From the NCBI GenBank assembly GCA_016720655.1, contig JADKKE010000002.1:248001-312000 (forward strand): DNA of 64,000 nt. The letters are read 5' to 3'. Source of the DNA: Bacteroidota bacterium. Its GTDB lineage: Bacteria > Bacteroidota > Bacteroidia > AKYH767-A > 2013-40CM-41-45. Below, piece after piece: positions 27,945-37,290 of this stretch. Position 1 is the stretch's first letter. The number at the start of each line of letters is the position of its first letter. A program made the position numbers and the translations under genes. Under the pieces are notes generated by a model. The model saw only the letters and a program-made list of their open reading frames with translations, ran no database searches and had not been told where the DNA came from.

Positions 27945-28284
27945 GATGCTCAGGTTTTTGTGTTGTGTGGTTGACTGCCTCGACCAGTTCTTTCCAGGTC
28001 AGGTGGAGTTCTTCCAGAAATTTTTCTCCAAGGGGGGTTAATGAATAATATTTACGTGGCGGTCCTGATTTGCTTTCGATCCAGCGGTATTGCAAGAGAC
28101 CTGCATTTTTTAAACGTGTCAGCAATGGATACAATGTTCCTTCCACGACGATCAGTTTTGATTCTTTCATTCGGGAGATAATATCCGAAGGGTACACTTC
28201 CTGATTGGAAAGAATCGATAAAATACAGAACTCCAATACCCCTTTTCGCATCTGAGCCTGCGTATTCTCTAAATTACTGCTCAT
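27937..28284 (-). CDS. PadR-family transcriptional regulator
   Basis: 115 residues, winged-helix PadR-like: MRKGVLEFCILSILSNQEVY, then YPSDIISRMKESKLIVVEGTLYPLLTRLKNAG (recognition helix and wing), and SGPPRKYYSLTPLGEKFLEEL. Short form (PadR-s1 type), lacking the long C-terminal helical domain. Probably autoregulates the operon with the overlapping PspC gene; the effector is unknown. Confidence 0.92.
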   Translation of the reverse strand: MSSNLENTQAQMRKGVLEFCILSILSNQEVYPSDIISRMKESKLIVVEGTLYPLLTRLKNAGLLQYRWIESKSGPPRKYYSLTPLGEKFLEELHLTWKELVEAVNHTTQKPEHHE

Positions 28285-28348
28285 GGCTTTTTGGGTTAAT
28301 TGTTTTTATTGGGTTAACAATGAACAAGTGAAAATCCACTTGTCCGGA

Positions 28349-28966
28349 TTATTGATGAAGATTTAGAAGATTGCGCTTCTCACTCCTTGAAGGTTCTTGT
28401 TTCCAGGTTACATTCGTTGCACTTAATTCAGTACCTGAGATCGTGTCCAATCCCTGGGCATAAACATTTCCTTTTCCAAAGACGCGCACAAAACTTTCGC
28501 CTACACTTCCACTTGCGATAATTTTCCCTGTACCTTTTACAATCATGCCCAGCGCAAGTGCACGTACATCCAATTTGATGCTTCCCGTTCCGTTCACCTT
28601 TAGAAGTAGCATATCCGAATTTACCGGCTGACTTGAAAAAACTTTTCCGGCTCCGTTGATTTCAATCAGGTTAATTTCTTCCATCGTTACATAAACAGTA
28701 ACCGGTCTGTTATTTGTTCCTGAGATTACCAGGGCTCCGTTTAATACTTCCGTACGAATGGATTTAATCAATCGAAGGTCTCCTTCTACTCTTAATGCAG
28801 TTTCTGTTCCCTGTGTCAGGATTACATTGGCATTTGTGTTCAAGACCAGTCCGTAGAAATTTCCCGGAGTGCGGAGATCAGAAATTAATTCATTGGATTC
28901 AGCTTTTGTTGCTGAACATGCGAGCAATGTTGCGATCAGGGTCAGGAAAAAGAAATTCGTTTTCAT
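28349..28966 (-). CDS. DUF2807 (GIN domain) lipoprotein
   Basis: 205 residues with a lipoprotein-type signal (FFFLTLIATLLAC, Cys17). The mature part is the right-handed beta-helix GIN/DUF2807 domain with alternating GxG turns (INLIEINGAGKVFSS, LLLKVNGTGSIKLDV, MIVKGTGKIIASGSV, FVRVFGKGNVYAQG). Described only as a putative adhesin head; its function is unknown. It is upstream of PadR-PspC on the same strand, 64 bases away, and is probably in the same transcription unit. The combination suggests an envelope-related regulon. Confidence 0.87.
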   Translation of the reverse strand: MKTNFFFLTLIATLLACSATKAESNELISDLRTPGNFYGLVLNTNANVILTQGTETALRVEGDLRLIKSIRTEVLNGALVISGTNNRPVTVYVTMEEINLIEINGAGKVFSSQPVNSDMLLLKVNGTGSIKLDVRALALGMIVKGTGKIIASGSVGESFVRVFGKGNVYAQGLDTISGTELSATNVTWKQEPSRSEKRNLLNLHQ

Positions 28967-29352
28967 TGGATGTGGTTTTGGGGTTTGTACTGTTCTGGAG
29001 AAATATTTTTGCTTAATGTTTTCTTAAGGTTCTATGTTATACCTTCAATAAGGTGATACAAAGATATGGTTAATGGATACTACTATGCAATACATGGTAC
29101 TAATTATTTTTAAATTAATTTATATCTAACTGATTTACAGCTAAATTAATTTGATGGTGTTTTTATGGTAAATAGTAAATATAACTATTTGACAATTTCA
29201 TATTAGAATAATACAATAACTGTATTGACATAAAAATATTAAAAACAGCAGATGCACCATTTCAAAAGCAGAGATTGAAAGCTTGTTCAGTAGAAAAAGG
29301 GAAAAAAAAAGGCCGGTTCAATGAACCGGCCTCCTTATTTAAAGCAATTTTT
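28967..29352. other. AT-rich intergenic region
   Basis: No credible gene. It contains the terminator of the FKBP gene (29302-29331) and an AT-rich block (about 29046-29260) that probably holds the promoter of the GIN-PadR-PspC operon. No clear consensus promoter or RNA structure stands out. Confidence 0.5.
29302..29331 (-). terminator. Rho-independent terminator of the FKBP gene
   Basis: GGCCGGTTC (29311-29319) pairs with GAACCGGCC (29323-29331). On the minus strand it is followed by nine T residues. Confidence 0.88.
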
Positions 29353-30045
29353 TTATTTGCCTTTGATACTTATTAGTTCAACTTCAAAAATCAAGGTAGA
29401 ATTTGGACCGATTTGAGGACCTGCGGCACGATCGCCATAAGCCATTGCCGGTGGAACAAAAAGTTTCCATTTAGAACCAACATTCATCATTTGAAGGGCT
29501 TCAGTCCATCCTTTGATTACGGCTCCAACCGGAAATTCAGCGGGTTCTCCCCTATCTACAGAGCTATCGAAGACAGTTCCGTCGATCAATGTTCCGTGGT
29601 AATGAGTTACAACAGTATCTGTTTCAGTTGGCTTTGGACCTGTACCAGTCTTCATTACCATGTATTGCATTCCATCAGGAAGTTCTATAACACCAGTTTT
29701 TTTCTTGTTTTCTTCGAGGAATTTCTTCCCGGTTTCAATATTGTTATCTGCCTTTTCTTTTTGTTTTTGTGCAAGATAGCCTTGGATTGCAGCTTGAGAC
29801 TCCTTGGCTCCAAGTTTTAAACTATCGCCTTTGAGTACGCTTTCCATAGCACCTTTCAGGATCTCAAGATTGAGAGTTTCAAGACCATCTTTTTTCATAT
29901 TGGTTCCGATAGAAACTCCAATAGCATAGGATGCAGAATCAGCTGCATTTTTTAATGTCATATCAGCTTTGCCCTTTTGTCCATTGCAAGAGAACAAGGT
30001 AACCAGACTGAAACATGCCGCAAGCGACAATACTTTTTTCTTCAT
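29353..30045 (-). CDS. FKBP-type peptidyl-prolyl isomerase lipoprotein
   Basis: 230 residues. The lipoprotein signal ends SLVTLFSCNGQ (Cys20). Residues about 28-115 are the helical FKBP N-terminal dimerisation domain (DSASYAIGVSIGTNMKKDG, KEKADNNIETGKKFLEENKKK). Residues 120-230 are the FKBP domain with active-site features VVTHYHGTLIDGTVFDSS, EFPVGAVIKGWTEALQMM, KLFVPPAMAYGDR and STLIFEVELI. It matches FkpA/FKBP22/Mip-type periplasmic foldases, which help fold exported proteins. Monocistronic, with its own terminator. Confidence 0.95.
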   Translation of the reverse strand: MKKKVLSLAACFSLVTLFSCNGQKGKADMTLKNAADSASYAIGVSIGTNMKKDGLETLNLEILKGAMESVLKGDSLKLGAKESQAAIQGYLAQKQKEKADNNIETGKKFLEENKKKTGVIELPDGMQYMVMKTGTGPKPTETDTVVTHYHGTLIDGTVFDSSVDRGEPAEFPVGAVIKGWTEALQMMNVGSKWKLFVPPAMAYGDRAAGPQIGPNSTLIFEVELISIKGK

Positions 30046-30286
30046 AGGGTTAGATTTAAGAGGGGGCGAAGATATAGAAATAAACTAATTTCAATATGAT
30101 TCTACAGTGATCTTTCCTGATATAAAATGGTTGAAATCGAAGTTAAGGATGGCAAATCCTTCTTGTTTTAATTTTTGATGCTTCAATTTCATTGATTTAC
30201 CCAGAACCCGCAAGCATTCACGTAAAGTCAGGACTCAATTTGAATGCTTATTTTATATTTGTCCGATTCTTAAACGATTCGTCTTT

Positions 30287-31483
30287 GTGCCACGTGTTTT
30301 ACGAATTATTAACCGCTTAAATCTGGGAGGACCTACATTCAATGCTGCGCTTTTAACACGGCACATGGCTCCTGATTTTGAAACCTTACTGGTTGCAGGC
30401 AGCAAACAGGATTCAGAAGAAAGTTCTGATTTTATTGTGCACGAGCTAGGGCTCAGCTATAAAAAAATTCCAGAAATGCATCGTTCCCTGAATCCAATAC
30501 GCGATTATTTTGCCTACCGTAAAATTGTAAAAATCATCCGGGAATTTAAACCGGATATTGTTCATACTCATGCTGCGAAAGCAGGGACTCTGGGCCGCTT
30601 AGCAGCGATTCACGAGAATGTGCCTGTGATTTTACATACATTTCACGGACATGTTTTTCATTCTTATTTTAATCCGCTAAAAACAAAATTGTTTTTAGGA
30701 ATCGAACGTTATCTGGCCAAGCGCAGTTCTCGCATTATTGCCATCAGTGAAAGACAAAAATTTGAGCTGAGTACAATTCATAAAGTTTGTCACCCTTCAA
30801 AAATTAAAGTGATTCCACTTGGTTTTGACCTCTCGAGATTCCAGGAATCGATTCCTCAAAAGCGAAAAAACTTTCGGGATAAATATCTTCTTGAGCCTGA
30901 TGAACTGGCCATAGGAATTATCGGAAGACTGGTCCCTGTTAAGAATCACACTTTGCTTTTGAGGGCAGCTGCTCAGGTATTTGAAAAAACGAAAAAGAAG
31001 ATCCGTTTTTTTCTCATTGGTGATGGAGAAGAAAGGTCACATCTGTTCAATCTTTGCAATGAACTCAAACTGGATTACACTTATTTTCCTCAAACCCCCA
31101 GAAAAGCAACAGTGACCTTTTGCAGTTGGATTCATGAGGTCGATGTCGCGATTTCCGGATGCGATATTATTGCATTGACTTCATTGAATGAAGGAACTCC
31201 GGTTAGCCTCATCGAAGCACAGGCTGGTAACAAACCGGTGATTACGACGGATGTTGGTGGAATCGAAAATATTGTATCGCCGGGGAACACAGCACTACTT
31301 GTAGGGAACAACGATCTTGGGCAGTTTTCGGAAGGTTTATTAAGATTAGTTGAAGATGATGAATTAAGACAGCGGCTATCGGCAAACGGTTGGGATCTGG
31401 TCAAGGACCGATTTCACTATACCCGGCTTGTACGTGAAATGAAAAGCCTCTATTTTGATTTATTAGCAGGAGTATCGAAATGA
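30287..31483 (+). CDS. Glycosyltransferase family 4
   Basis: 398 residues with a GT-B fold. The N-terminal domain has RIINRLNLGGPTFNAALLTRHM and KPDIVHTHAAKAGTLGRLAA. The C-terminal domain has IGIIGRLVPVKNHTLLLRAA, FFLIGDGEERSHL and the nucleotide-sugar-binding ALTSLNEGTPVSLIEAQAGNKPVITTDVGG. GTG start at 30287, preceded by TATATTTG at 30254-30261, which could be its -7 promoter element. First gene of the long surface-polysaccharide locus; acts in the cytoplasm. The sugar and acceptor are unknown. Confidence 0.92.
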   Translation: MPRVLRIINRLNLGGPTFNAALLTRHMAPDFETLLVAGSKQDSEESSDFIVHELGLSYKKIPEMHRSLNPIRDYFAYRKIVKIIREFKPDIVHTHAAKAGTLGRLAAIHENVPVILHTFHGHVFHSYFNPLKTKLFLGIERYLAKRSSRIIAISERQKFELSTIHKVCHPSKIKVIPLGFDLSRFQESIPQKRKNFRDKYLLEPDELAIGIIGRLVPVKNHTLLLRAAAQVFEKTKKKIRFFLIGDGEERSHLFNLCNELKLDYTYFPQTPRKATVTFCSWIHEVDVAISGCDIIALTSLNEGTPVSLIEAQAGNKPVITTDVGGIENIVSPGNTALLVGNNDLGQFSEGLLRLVEDDELRQRLSANGWDLVKDRFHYTRLVREMKSLYFDLLAGVSK

Positions 31484-31546
31484 TTACATTGTATAATTTT
31501 CTGGGAAATTCGTTAATAAATCCTATTTTTGTCGAATTATCAACTC

Positions 31547-32295
31547 ATGCGGAACCTACTTTTTATTTGTGTGCTGGGATTTTTATTCAGTTGCCGGTCC
31601 CTCGCACCTAACAGAATGTTTCAGACACCAAAGGATTATGAATTTGCAAAGGATTCCGGTTCTGCAAGTCCTAAAACCACGTACCTGATCCAGCCCTATG
31701 ACAAACTGGAATTACACATTTATAGCAATGATGGGTTCAAACTGGTAGACATCACCCAAAACACCATGAATACCACCAATATGTATGAGAATTTTTCATA
31801 CATCGTTGATGAATCGGGTGAAATCAAATTTCCGATCGTAGGATATGTCAATTTGAAAGGGAAGACAGTTCGTGATGGTCAGGAAATACTGGAAAAAGCG
31901 TATTCAAAATACTACCACGATCCCTTTGTAATTCTTAGAGTAACCAACAGACATGTACTTGTATTCCAGGGCGACAATGGCCATGGGACCTTGGTGAATC
32001 TTCAGAATGACAACACCAGTTTGTTTGAAGCGCTGGCACTTGCCGGTGGTTTGACTCGAATAGCAAAGCGTACAGAATTAAAATTGTTCGCGGCGATCTG
32101 CACCAGCCAAAAATTTATCTCGCTGATGTTTATACTCTCGAAGGACTAAAAGATTCTGAGTTGCGAATTCTAAGCAATGACATCATTTATATTGAAGCTG
32201 CTCCTGACTACAAACAAAGAATTTTCCAACAACTTACCCCGGTAGTGGGAATTATCACTGCTGTTTTACTTGTTTTGAATTTGGTGAAAAATTAA
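31547..32295 (+). CDS. Wza-like polysaccharide export lipoprotein, one frameshift in this sequence
   Basis: About 249 residues. The signal is MRNLLFICVLGFLFSC with lipidated Cys. It is followed by a polysaccharide biosynthesis/export (Poly_export) domain (YLIQPYDKLELHIYSNDG, GEIKFPIVGYVNLKGKTVRDGQEILEKAY) and a SLBB-like region (VFQGDNGHGTLVNL...SLFEALALAGGLT). The frame is lost at about 32068-32073. One added base restores YRIKIVRGDLHQPKIYLADVY and the C-terminal helix ending TAVLLVLNLVKN, stop at 32293-32295. Forms the outer-membrane channel for polysaccharide. The Wzc-like kinase starts three bases later. Confidence 0.88.
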
Positions 32296-32298
32296 TCA

Positions 32299-34713
32299 AT
32301 GGGCAGAAAAAAAATATCGAATCTGAACGAAGAGTTTGATTTGAAATTATTCGCGATCATTGCGCGGAAAAATTTCTATCTTCTCTTCATTAACATTACC
32401 ATTTTCCTTACCCTCTCCTATTTGTACCTCCGGTATACGCATCCGGTGTACATTTCCGAAACTGTTTTGAAAATCGGAACTGTTAACAATGCGAATGCTG
32501 TTTTGAACCTGCAGAACAATCAGTTTATGGATGCCATGGGTTCATCCAATCAGCTTGCCGGCGATATCGAATTGTTACGATCCAGAGTCATGATTGCGCG
32601 TGTCATCGCGCGAATGCAAATGAATGTGAGTTATTTTTCCCAGGGAAATGTACTCGATAATGAGATGTACAATAATTCACCTTTTTCAATCGAATATCAG
32701 GTGCAGGATTCCAGTCTTCTCGATTCCCGTTTCATTCTTTATTTCGATTCACAAAAACAGTTCAAGGTAAGTTATAACTGGGACGATCAGGAAGTGAGCC
32801 GGACCGGAGCCATCGGAGAATGGAATGCATATCCGGGGATACGCTTAAAGGTGAAAATTATTAATTATCCGATCATTCTGCGGCAACAGAAAAAAATCAG
32901 TGATGCGCCTTACTATTTCACCATTAACAACAATGAGTCATTAATTGAAAAATATTTCCAGTTTGTATCGGTCTTGTTGTTGAATCCCAATGCACAGACG
33001 ATAAAAATTTCTTTCAAGGATAACAATGCCAGTAAAGCTGCGGATTTTGTAAACAGGATGGCTGAGGAATACGATGAGTATGATAAAGAACGTAAATCCG
33101 AAGGCTCGAACAAATCACTGGGTTTTATCAATGAAACCATTCAGTCGATCGATAATGAATTGAAGATTTCTGAATTGTCACTTGAACTCTTCAAAAAAGA
33201 AAATAAGATCCTTGACCCTGCCAAAAATGCAGATGATGTTTTGATGCATATTCATACCATGATTGATCAACGGGTGAATATTCAACTGGAGATGGCTGTA
33301 TTGGAAAGACTCGAAAAAGACATTCTTACCAATGATAAACTCGAAAATTTATTACCTCTTCTCGCAGGTACATATACAGATGCTCTGATTCAGAATCTGG
33401 TTGAAAAGATCCAATTGCTCGAAGACAGGAAATCGAATCTTGGTTTCATGGCGACGGAAGACAATGCTGCAATGAAATCACTTGATCTCGACATTGACAA
33501 TCAGCGAAGAATTCTGATAAAGTCCATGTCCAATGCAAAATTATCTCTTGTCGAAAAAATTAAATCGATTGATCAGCGAATTACCGAATTTGAATATGGA
33601 TTCATGAAATTGCCCGGCAAAGAGGCAGAAATGAGTCGATTGCAACGTACCTATGAAGTGAATCAGAAATTCTATCAGCTCCTATTGGAAAAGAAAGTAG
33701 AATTTTCAATCACGAAGGCAGGAGTTGTGACAAACAATATTATTCTTCAAAAGGGTAAAATTGCCAATGAACCGCTCACTCCAAACCGCAGACTTATTAT
33801 AGCAGGCAGTTTGTTGCTCGGTTTCATCATCAGTTTTCTGATCATTTTTGTCCGCTATCTCTTTTATAATGAAATTACTTCATTGGATGAAATCAATCAG
33901 TATACAGATGCATCACTGCTTGGGATCATACCAAAGTATAAAAGCGAAATTCCGGTTTCTCAATTGCTGGTCGACAAGAATCCGAAATCGGCCATCTCGG
34001 AATCTTTCCGTTCAGTGCGTACCAACCTACAGTTCATTTCCAATGAACCCGGAGCGAAAGTTATTGCCATCACTTCTACTATTTCCGGAGAAGGAAAAAC
34101 CTTTGTTGCCATCAATCTTGCCGGTGTCATTGCGTTTTCGGAAAAACGTGTGATGATCATTGACCTTGACATGCGGAAACCAAAGATCCACCTTGGATTT
34201 AATGTGGAGAACGTACGTGGAATGAGTACAATTCTTATTGGTAAAGACAGTGCAGATGTATGCATCAACAAGAGTAATCTGAAGAACCTCGATTTCATCA
34301 CAGCCGGACCTATTCCACCGAATCCATCGGAATTGATCCTGAGCAAACGAATGAATGAGTTGATTGATTATCTTAAAAACAGTTATGACATTGTGATCAT
34401 CGATACTCCTCCGGTAGGAATTGTTACTGATGGTGTTGAAATTATTCAAAATGCGGATTACCCGATTTATATTATTCGCGCTCAATATTCAAAGCGAATG
34501 TTTATTCAAAACCTCAACAAACTTATTGATGAGAACAAAATCAAGATGGCTGTTGTATTGAATGGAGTAGAAATGTCCAGATTCAAATATGGATATGGTT
34601 ATGGATACGGATACGGATACGGTTATGGATACGGCTATGGTTACTATGATGACGAAGCTAAAAAACACATGACACGCTGGGATCGGTTCAAAATGAGATT
34701 AAGAGGAAACTAA
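32299..34713 (+). CDS. Wzc-like polysaccharide co-polymerase / bacterial tyrosine kinase
   Basis: 804 residues. Two membrane helices (about 29-48 and 497-517) flank a large periplasmic Wzz/GumC-type region with coiled-coil segments (about 250-460). The cytoplasmic BY-kinase domain has Walker A STISGEGKT (592-600), Walker A' IIDLDMRKP (about 620) and Walker B VIIDTPPVG (about 700). The C-terminal tail is Y-(GY)9-Y, 11 tyrosines at about residues 764-783, then DDEAKK and a basic end. Autophosphorylation of such Tyr clusters controls chain length and export in this family. Pairs with the upstream Wza-like channel. Confidence 0.94.
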   Translation: MGRKKISNLNEEFDLKLFAIIARKNFYLLFINITIFLTLSYLYLRYTHPVYISETVLKIGTVNNANAVLNLQNNQFMDAMGSSNQLAGDIELLRSRVMIARVIARMQMNVSYFSQGNVLDNEMYNNSPFSIEYQVQDSSLLDSRFILYFDSQKQFKVSYNWDDQEVSRTGAIGEWNAYPGIRLKVKIINYPIILRQQKKISDAPYYFTINNNESLIEKYFQFVSVLLLNPNAQTIKISFKDNNASKAADFVNRMAEEYDEYDKERKSEGSNKSLGFINETIQSIDNELKISELSLELFKKENKILDPAKNADDVLMHIHTMIDQRVNIQLEMAVLERLEKDILTNDKLENLLPLLAGTYTDALIQNLVEKIQLLEDRKSNLGFMATEDNAAMKSLDLDIDNQRRILIKSMSNAKLSLVEKIKSIDQRITEFEYGFMKLPGKEAEMSRLQRTYEVNQKFYQLLLEKKVEFSITKAGVVTNNIILQKGKIANEPLTPNRRLIIAGSLLLGFIISFLIIFVRYLFYNEITSLDEINQYTDASLLGIIPKYKSEIPVSQLLVDKNPKSAISESFRSVRTNLQFISNEPGAKVIAITSTISGEGKTFVAINLAGVIAFSEKRVMIIDLDMRKPKIHLGFNVENVRGMSTILIGKDSADVCINKSNLKNLDFITAGPIPPNPSELILSKRMNELIDYLKNSYDIVIIDTPPVGIVTDGVEIIQNADYPIYIIRAQYSKRMFIQNLNKLIDENKIKMAVVLNGVEMSRFKYGYGYGYGYGYGYGYGYGYYDDEAKKHMTRWDRFKMRLRGN
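34588..34647 (+). repeat. Hexanucleotide tandem repeat encoding Tyr-Gly tail
   Basis: Nine tandem copies of a GGNTAY hexamer (GGATAC, GGTTAT variants) within the 3' end of the kinase gene. Slippage would change the number of phosphorylatable tyrosines without altering the frame. Confidence 0.9.
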
Positions 34714-34725
34714 TCACGCCTGAGG

Positions 34726-35277
34726 ATGAAATTTGTACCGACCCCATTGACCGGCCTGATAATCATCGTTCCGGATATTTTTCAGGATGAACGAGGAACT
34801 TTTCTTGAGACCTTCAACCATTATAAATTTCTGGAAGCAGGCATTGATGTTGATTTTGTTCAGGACAATCAATCCACAAGTAATATAAATGTAATTCGTG
34901 GTTTGCATTTTCAACAGTCGCCGTTTGCCCAGGGCAAATTGGTGAGAGTTGTAAAGGGCAGAGTGATGGATGTTGCTGTGGACATTCGGCCTGAATCGCC
35001 AACATTCGGACGGCATTATGCAATGGAATTAAATTCCAATGATTTGCGTATGCTTTGGATTCCTCCCGGCTTTGCACACGGATTTTCTGTTTTGGAGCAA
35101 GATACTGTCTTCAGTTACAAAGTGAGTGCTGCTTATAGCAAGGAGCACGAACGCGGAATCCGGTTTGATGATCCTGAATTAAACATCAATTGGGGTATAA
35201 CAAATCCCATTGTTTCAGGAAAGGATAAACTGCTTCCTACCTTTAGAGAATACATGCATCACATTCGCCAGGAATAA
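34726..35277 (+). CDS. rfbC: dTDP-4-dehydrorhamnose 3,5-epimerase
   Basis: 183 residues, cupin fold, full length. Key motifs: IIVPDIFQDERGTFLETFN, FVQDNQSTSNINVIRGLHFQ with the catalytic His, GKLVRVVKGRVMDVAVDIR, WIPPGFAHGFSVL, and Tyr in FSYKVSAAYSKEHERGIRFDD. It isomerises dTDP-4-keto-6-deoxyglucose to the L-rhamnose precursor. The usual partners rfbA, rfbB and rfbD are not in this window, so they must lie elsewhere. Twelve bases after the kinase gene. Confidence 0.93.
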   Translation: MKFVPTPLTGLIIIVPDIFQDERGTFLETFNHYKFLEAGIDVDFVQDNQSTSNINVIRGLHFQQSPFAQGKLVRVVKGRVMDVAVDIRPESPTFGRHYAMELNSNDLRMLWIPPGFAHGFSVLEQDTVFSYKVSAAYSKEHERGIRFDDPELNINWGITNPIVSGKDKLLPTFREYMHHIRQE

Positions 35278-35335
35278 TCACCAACGAAATCCATGGATAC
35301 ACCCACAGTTAATGGCAAATCGCCAATGTAGCTTA

Positions 35336-35362
35336 TTGAAGAATCCAAAATTTATATTTTTG
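35336..35362 (+). promoter_or_regulatory. Putative promoter for the WecA/MraY-like gene
   Basis: TTG at 35336-35338 and TATTTTTG at 35355-35362 (matching TAnnTTTG), separated by 16 bases, lie 32 bases before the ATG at 35395. Confidence 0.4.
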
Positions 35363-35394
35363 CCCATAATTAAAATCCAATTTCGCACGAACAA

Positions 35395-36483
35395 ATGAAT
35401 CAAACCAGCCATTATCTTATCACTGTACATGGCTTGTTTTTCCTCGTATCTATAATTTTTTCTTTTCTGATCAACCGTTTGTTTCTGAAGTTCGTGAGAA
35501 CACTGGGAATCCGCAATCAGGACGATACAGTTATACGCTGGGGTTCACAATCCAAACCTGCTGTCGGTGGTTTTTCATTTTACATTATCTATCTCTTATC
35601 GGTAATCACCTACTCCATTTTCTTTGATAGCAATCAGGTATTTCTGAGTAAAGAATTTATTGGTATCCTGTTGGCAACGATGCTGGGATTTTTACTTGGG
35701 CTGGCGGATGATGCATACAATACCAAACCGTTTTTAAAATTTCTGACACAGGTTACATGCGCTGTGATTTTGATGGTAACCGGTACAGAAATCACCTTAT
35801 CGTATGTGGAACCAGTGAATTATGTGATCACAATCTTTTGGGTGGTAGGTATCATGAATTCCCTTAACATGCTCGACAACATGGACGCGATCACCACGAC
35901 CGTATCCATTTCAATAATCCTTTCCGCTCTTGCGGTCATGGCTTTCCATCAGGAATTTGGCAGCGTCTATTTCATGATCCTTATAGGAGTAATGGCTGCA
36001 TTGATTGGATTCCTGTATTTCAACTGGCATCCTTCGAAAATGTATATGGGTGATACCGGGAGTCAGTTCCTAGGTGTCTTTCTTGCTGCTATAGGAATAA
36101 AATATTTATGGAATGCAGAACCTCCTTCCGGAGATCTTATCAGTGCAAGAAACCTGCTTTTGCCATTGATCGTGTTCCTCATGCCAATCATTGATACGAC
36201 AACTGTTGTCATCAATCGACTGATGAAAGGTCAGAGTCCTTTTGTTGGTGGCAAGGATCACACCACACATGCCCTCGCCTATCTCGGCCTAAGCGACCGA
36301 CAAGTAGCGATGGTTTTTTGGTTCATGACATTGTTATCGCTGCTTCTTGTGGTAATCATCGAAAAATATCTTCGTGAATGGACACATACCTATACAGCCA
36401 TTTTTTCTGTCTATGTGGTATTGATGTTTGCACTGTTTTATTATGCAGCGCGAACGGTAAAAGTTAAAAAGGAGAAAGCCTGA
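35395..36483 (+). CDS. Undecaprenyl-phosphate sugar-1-phosphate transferase (WecA/MraY family)
   Basis: 362 residues, about ten membrane helices. Family motifs: GIRNQDDTVIRWG, the Asp pair in LGLADDAYNTKP, NMLDNMDAITT (N-x-x-N-x-x-D-type loop), PSKMYMGDTGSQFLG with the catalytic Asp, and a cytoplasmic HTTHALAYLGLSDRQ (HxxH). This enzyme loads the first sugar-phosphate onto undecaprenyl phosphate. The surrounding genes point to surface polysaccharide rather than peptidoglycan, so it is not called MraY. The 5' gap carries a plausible promoter. Confidence 0.9.
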   Translation: MNQTSHYLITVHGLFFLVSIIFSFLINRLFLKFVRTLGIRNQDDTVIRWGSQSKPAVGGFSFYIIYLLSVITYSIFFDSNQVFLSKEFIGILLATMLGFLLGLADDAYNTKPFLKFLTQVTCAVILMVTGTEITLSYVEPVNYVITIFWVVGIMNSLNMLDNMDAITTTVSISIILSALAVMAFHQEFGSVYFMILIGVMAALIGFLYFNWHPSKMYMGDTGSQFLGVFLAAIGIKYLWNAEPPSGDLISARNLLLPLIVFLMPIIDTTTVVINRLMKGQSPFVGGKDHTTHALAYLGLSDRQVAMVFWFMTLLSLLLVVIIEKYLREWTHTYTAIFSVYVVLMFALFYYAARTVKVKKEKA

Positions 36484-36495
36484 GGCTGCTACACC

Positions 36496-37098
36496 CTATT
36501 TTTCTTCATCGTTGCCGGAAAGAAATCCGGCTAAATTTTGAATTGCCCTGGCGCGATGACTGAATTTGTTCTTTTCCTTTAAACTCATTTGTGCAAAAGT
36601 TCGTGTATCCCCTTCCGGAAGAAAAATCGGGTCGTATCCAAATCCTTCAGTACCAAACGGAGTTTCAGTAATATTACCATTCACCGAACCCTCAAAAAGA
36701 AATTCCTGCTGATTGATATATAGAGCAATCACGGTTCTGAATTTTGCTTTGCGATTTTGAATACCATTCATTTCAGTGAGAACCTTTCTGATATTTTCTT
36801 CGGAGTTGCACGCAGGTCCGGCATAACGCGCTGAATAAACGCCAGGTCTTCCATCCAAAGCTTCAACTTCCAGTCCTGTGTCATCAGCAAAACAATCCAT
36901 TCCGAATTTATCATGTATATATCTCGCTTTTTGACGGGCATTGTCTTCCAGATGGACACCGGTTTCAGGAAGGTCATCAGTTCCGTCAATTTCCCGCAGG
37001 CTGATCAAATGCACATTCGGTGGCAGAAGTTGTTCGACTTCTTTTAATTTGTGTAAATTATTGGTCGCAAACACTAATTTCAAAGCTCCTTTCAGCAT
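36496..37098 (-). CDS. rdgB: XTP/dITP diphosphatase (Ham1/RdgB family)
   Basis: 200 residues, full length. Visible: LVFATNNLHKLKEV at the N-terminus, ETGVHLEDNARQKARYI, FADDTGLEVEALDGRPGVYSARYAG (metal and substrate site), GTEGFGYDPIFLPEG and KNKFSHRARAIQ at the C-terminus. Hydrolyses deaminated purine triphosphates to protect DNA and RNA. It is the only minus-strand gene inside the polysaccharide locus, and its 3' end faces the WecA-like gene with a 12-bp gap. Confidence 0.96.
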   Translation of the reverse strand: MLKGALKLVFATNNLHKLKEVEQLLPPNVHLISLREIDGTDDLPETGVHLEDNARQKARYIHDKFGMDCFADDTGLEVEALDGRPGVYSARYAGPACNSEENIRKVLTEMNGIQNRKAKFRTVIALYINQQEFLFEGSVNGNITETPFGTEGFGYDPIFLPEGDTRTFAQMSLKEKNKFSHRARAIQNLAGFLSGNDEEK

Positions 37099-37213
37099 CT
37101 ATTTTTTTTACAAATGTGCAAAAAGTACGATTAGGAAATCAGAAAAATCAGCATTGTGATTCACAATGAACCAAACTAAAAAACATCCATTTACAGCTCA
37201 ATTCGCAGGATAA

Positions 37214-37247
37214 TTGCCCAGTTCAGTGCAAATAATTTGTATCTTTG
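37214..37247 (+). promoter_or_regulatory. Putative promoter for gmd
   Basis: TTG at 37214-37216 and TATCTTTG at 37240-37247 (exact TAnnTTTG match), spacing 23 bases, a little longer than typical. About 44 bases before the gmd ATG. Confidence 0.4.
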
Positions 37248-37290
37248 AGATTACAAATCAAGCTGTAGAAGGGCAGCAAATATCATATCT

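Noticed and set aside
35395..36483. The WecA/MraY-like gene as MraY of peptidoglycan synthesis
   Set aside because: No mur or fts genes are nearby, and the locus is for surface polysaccharide.
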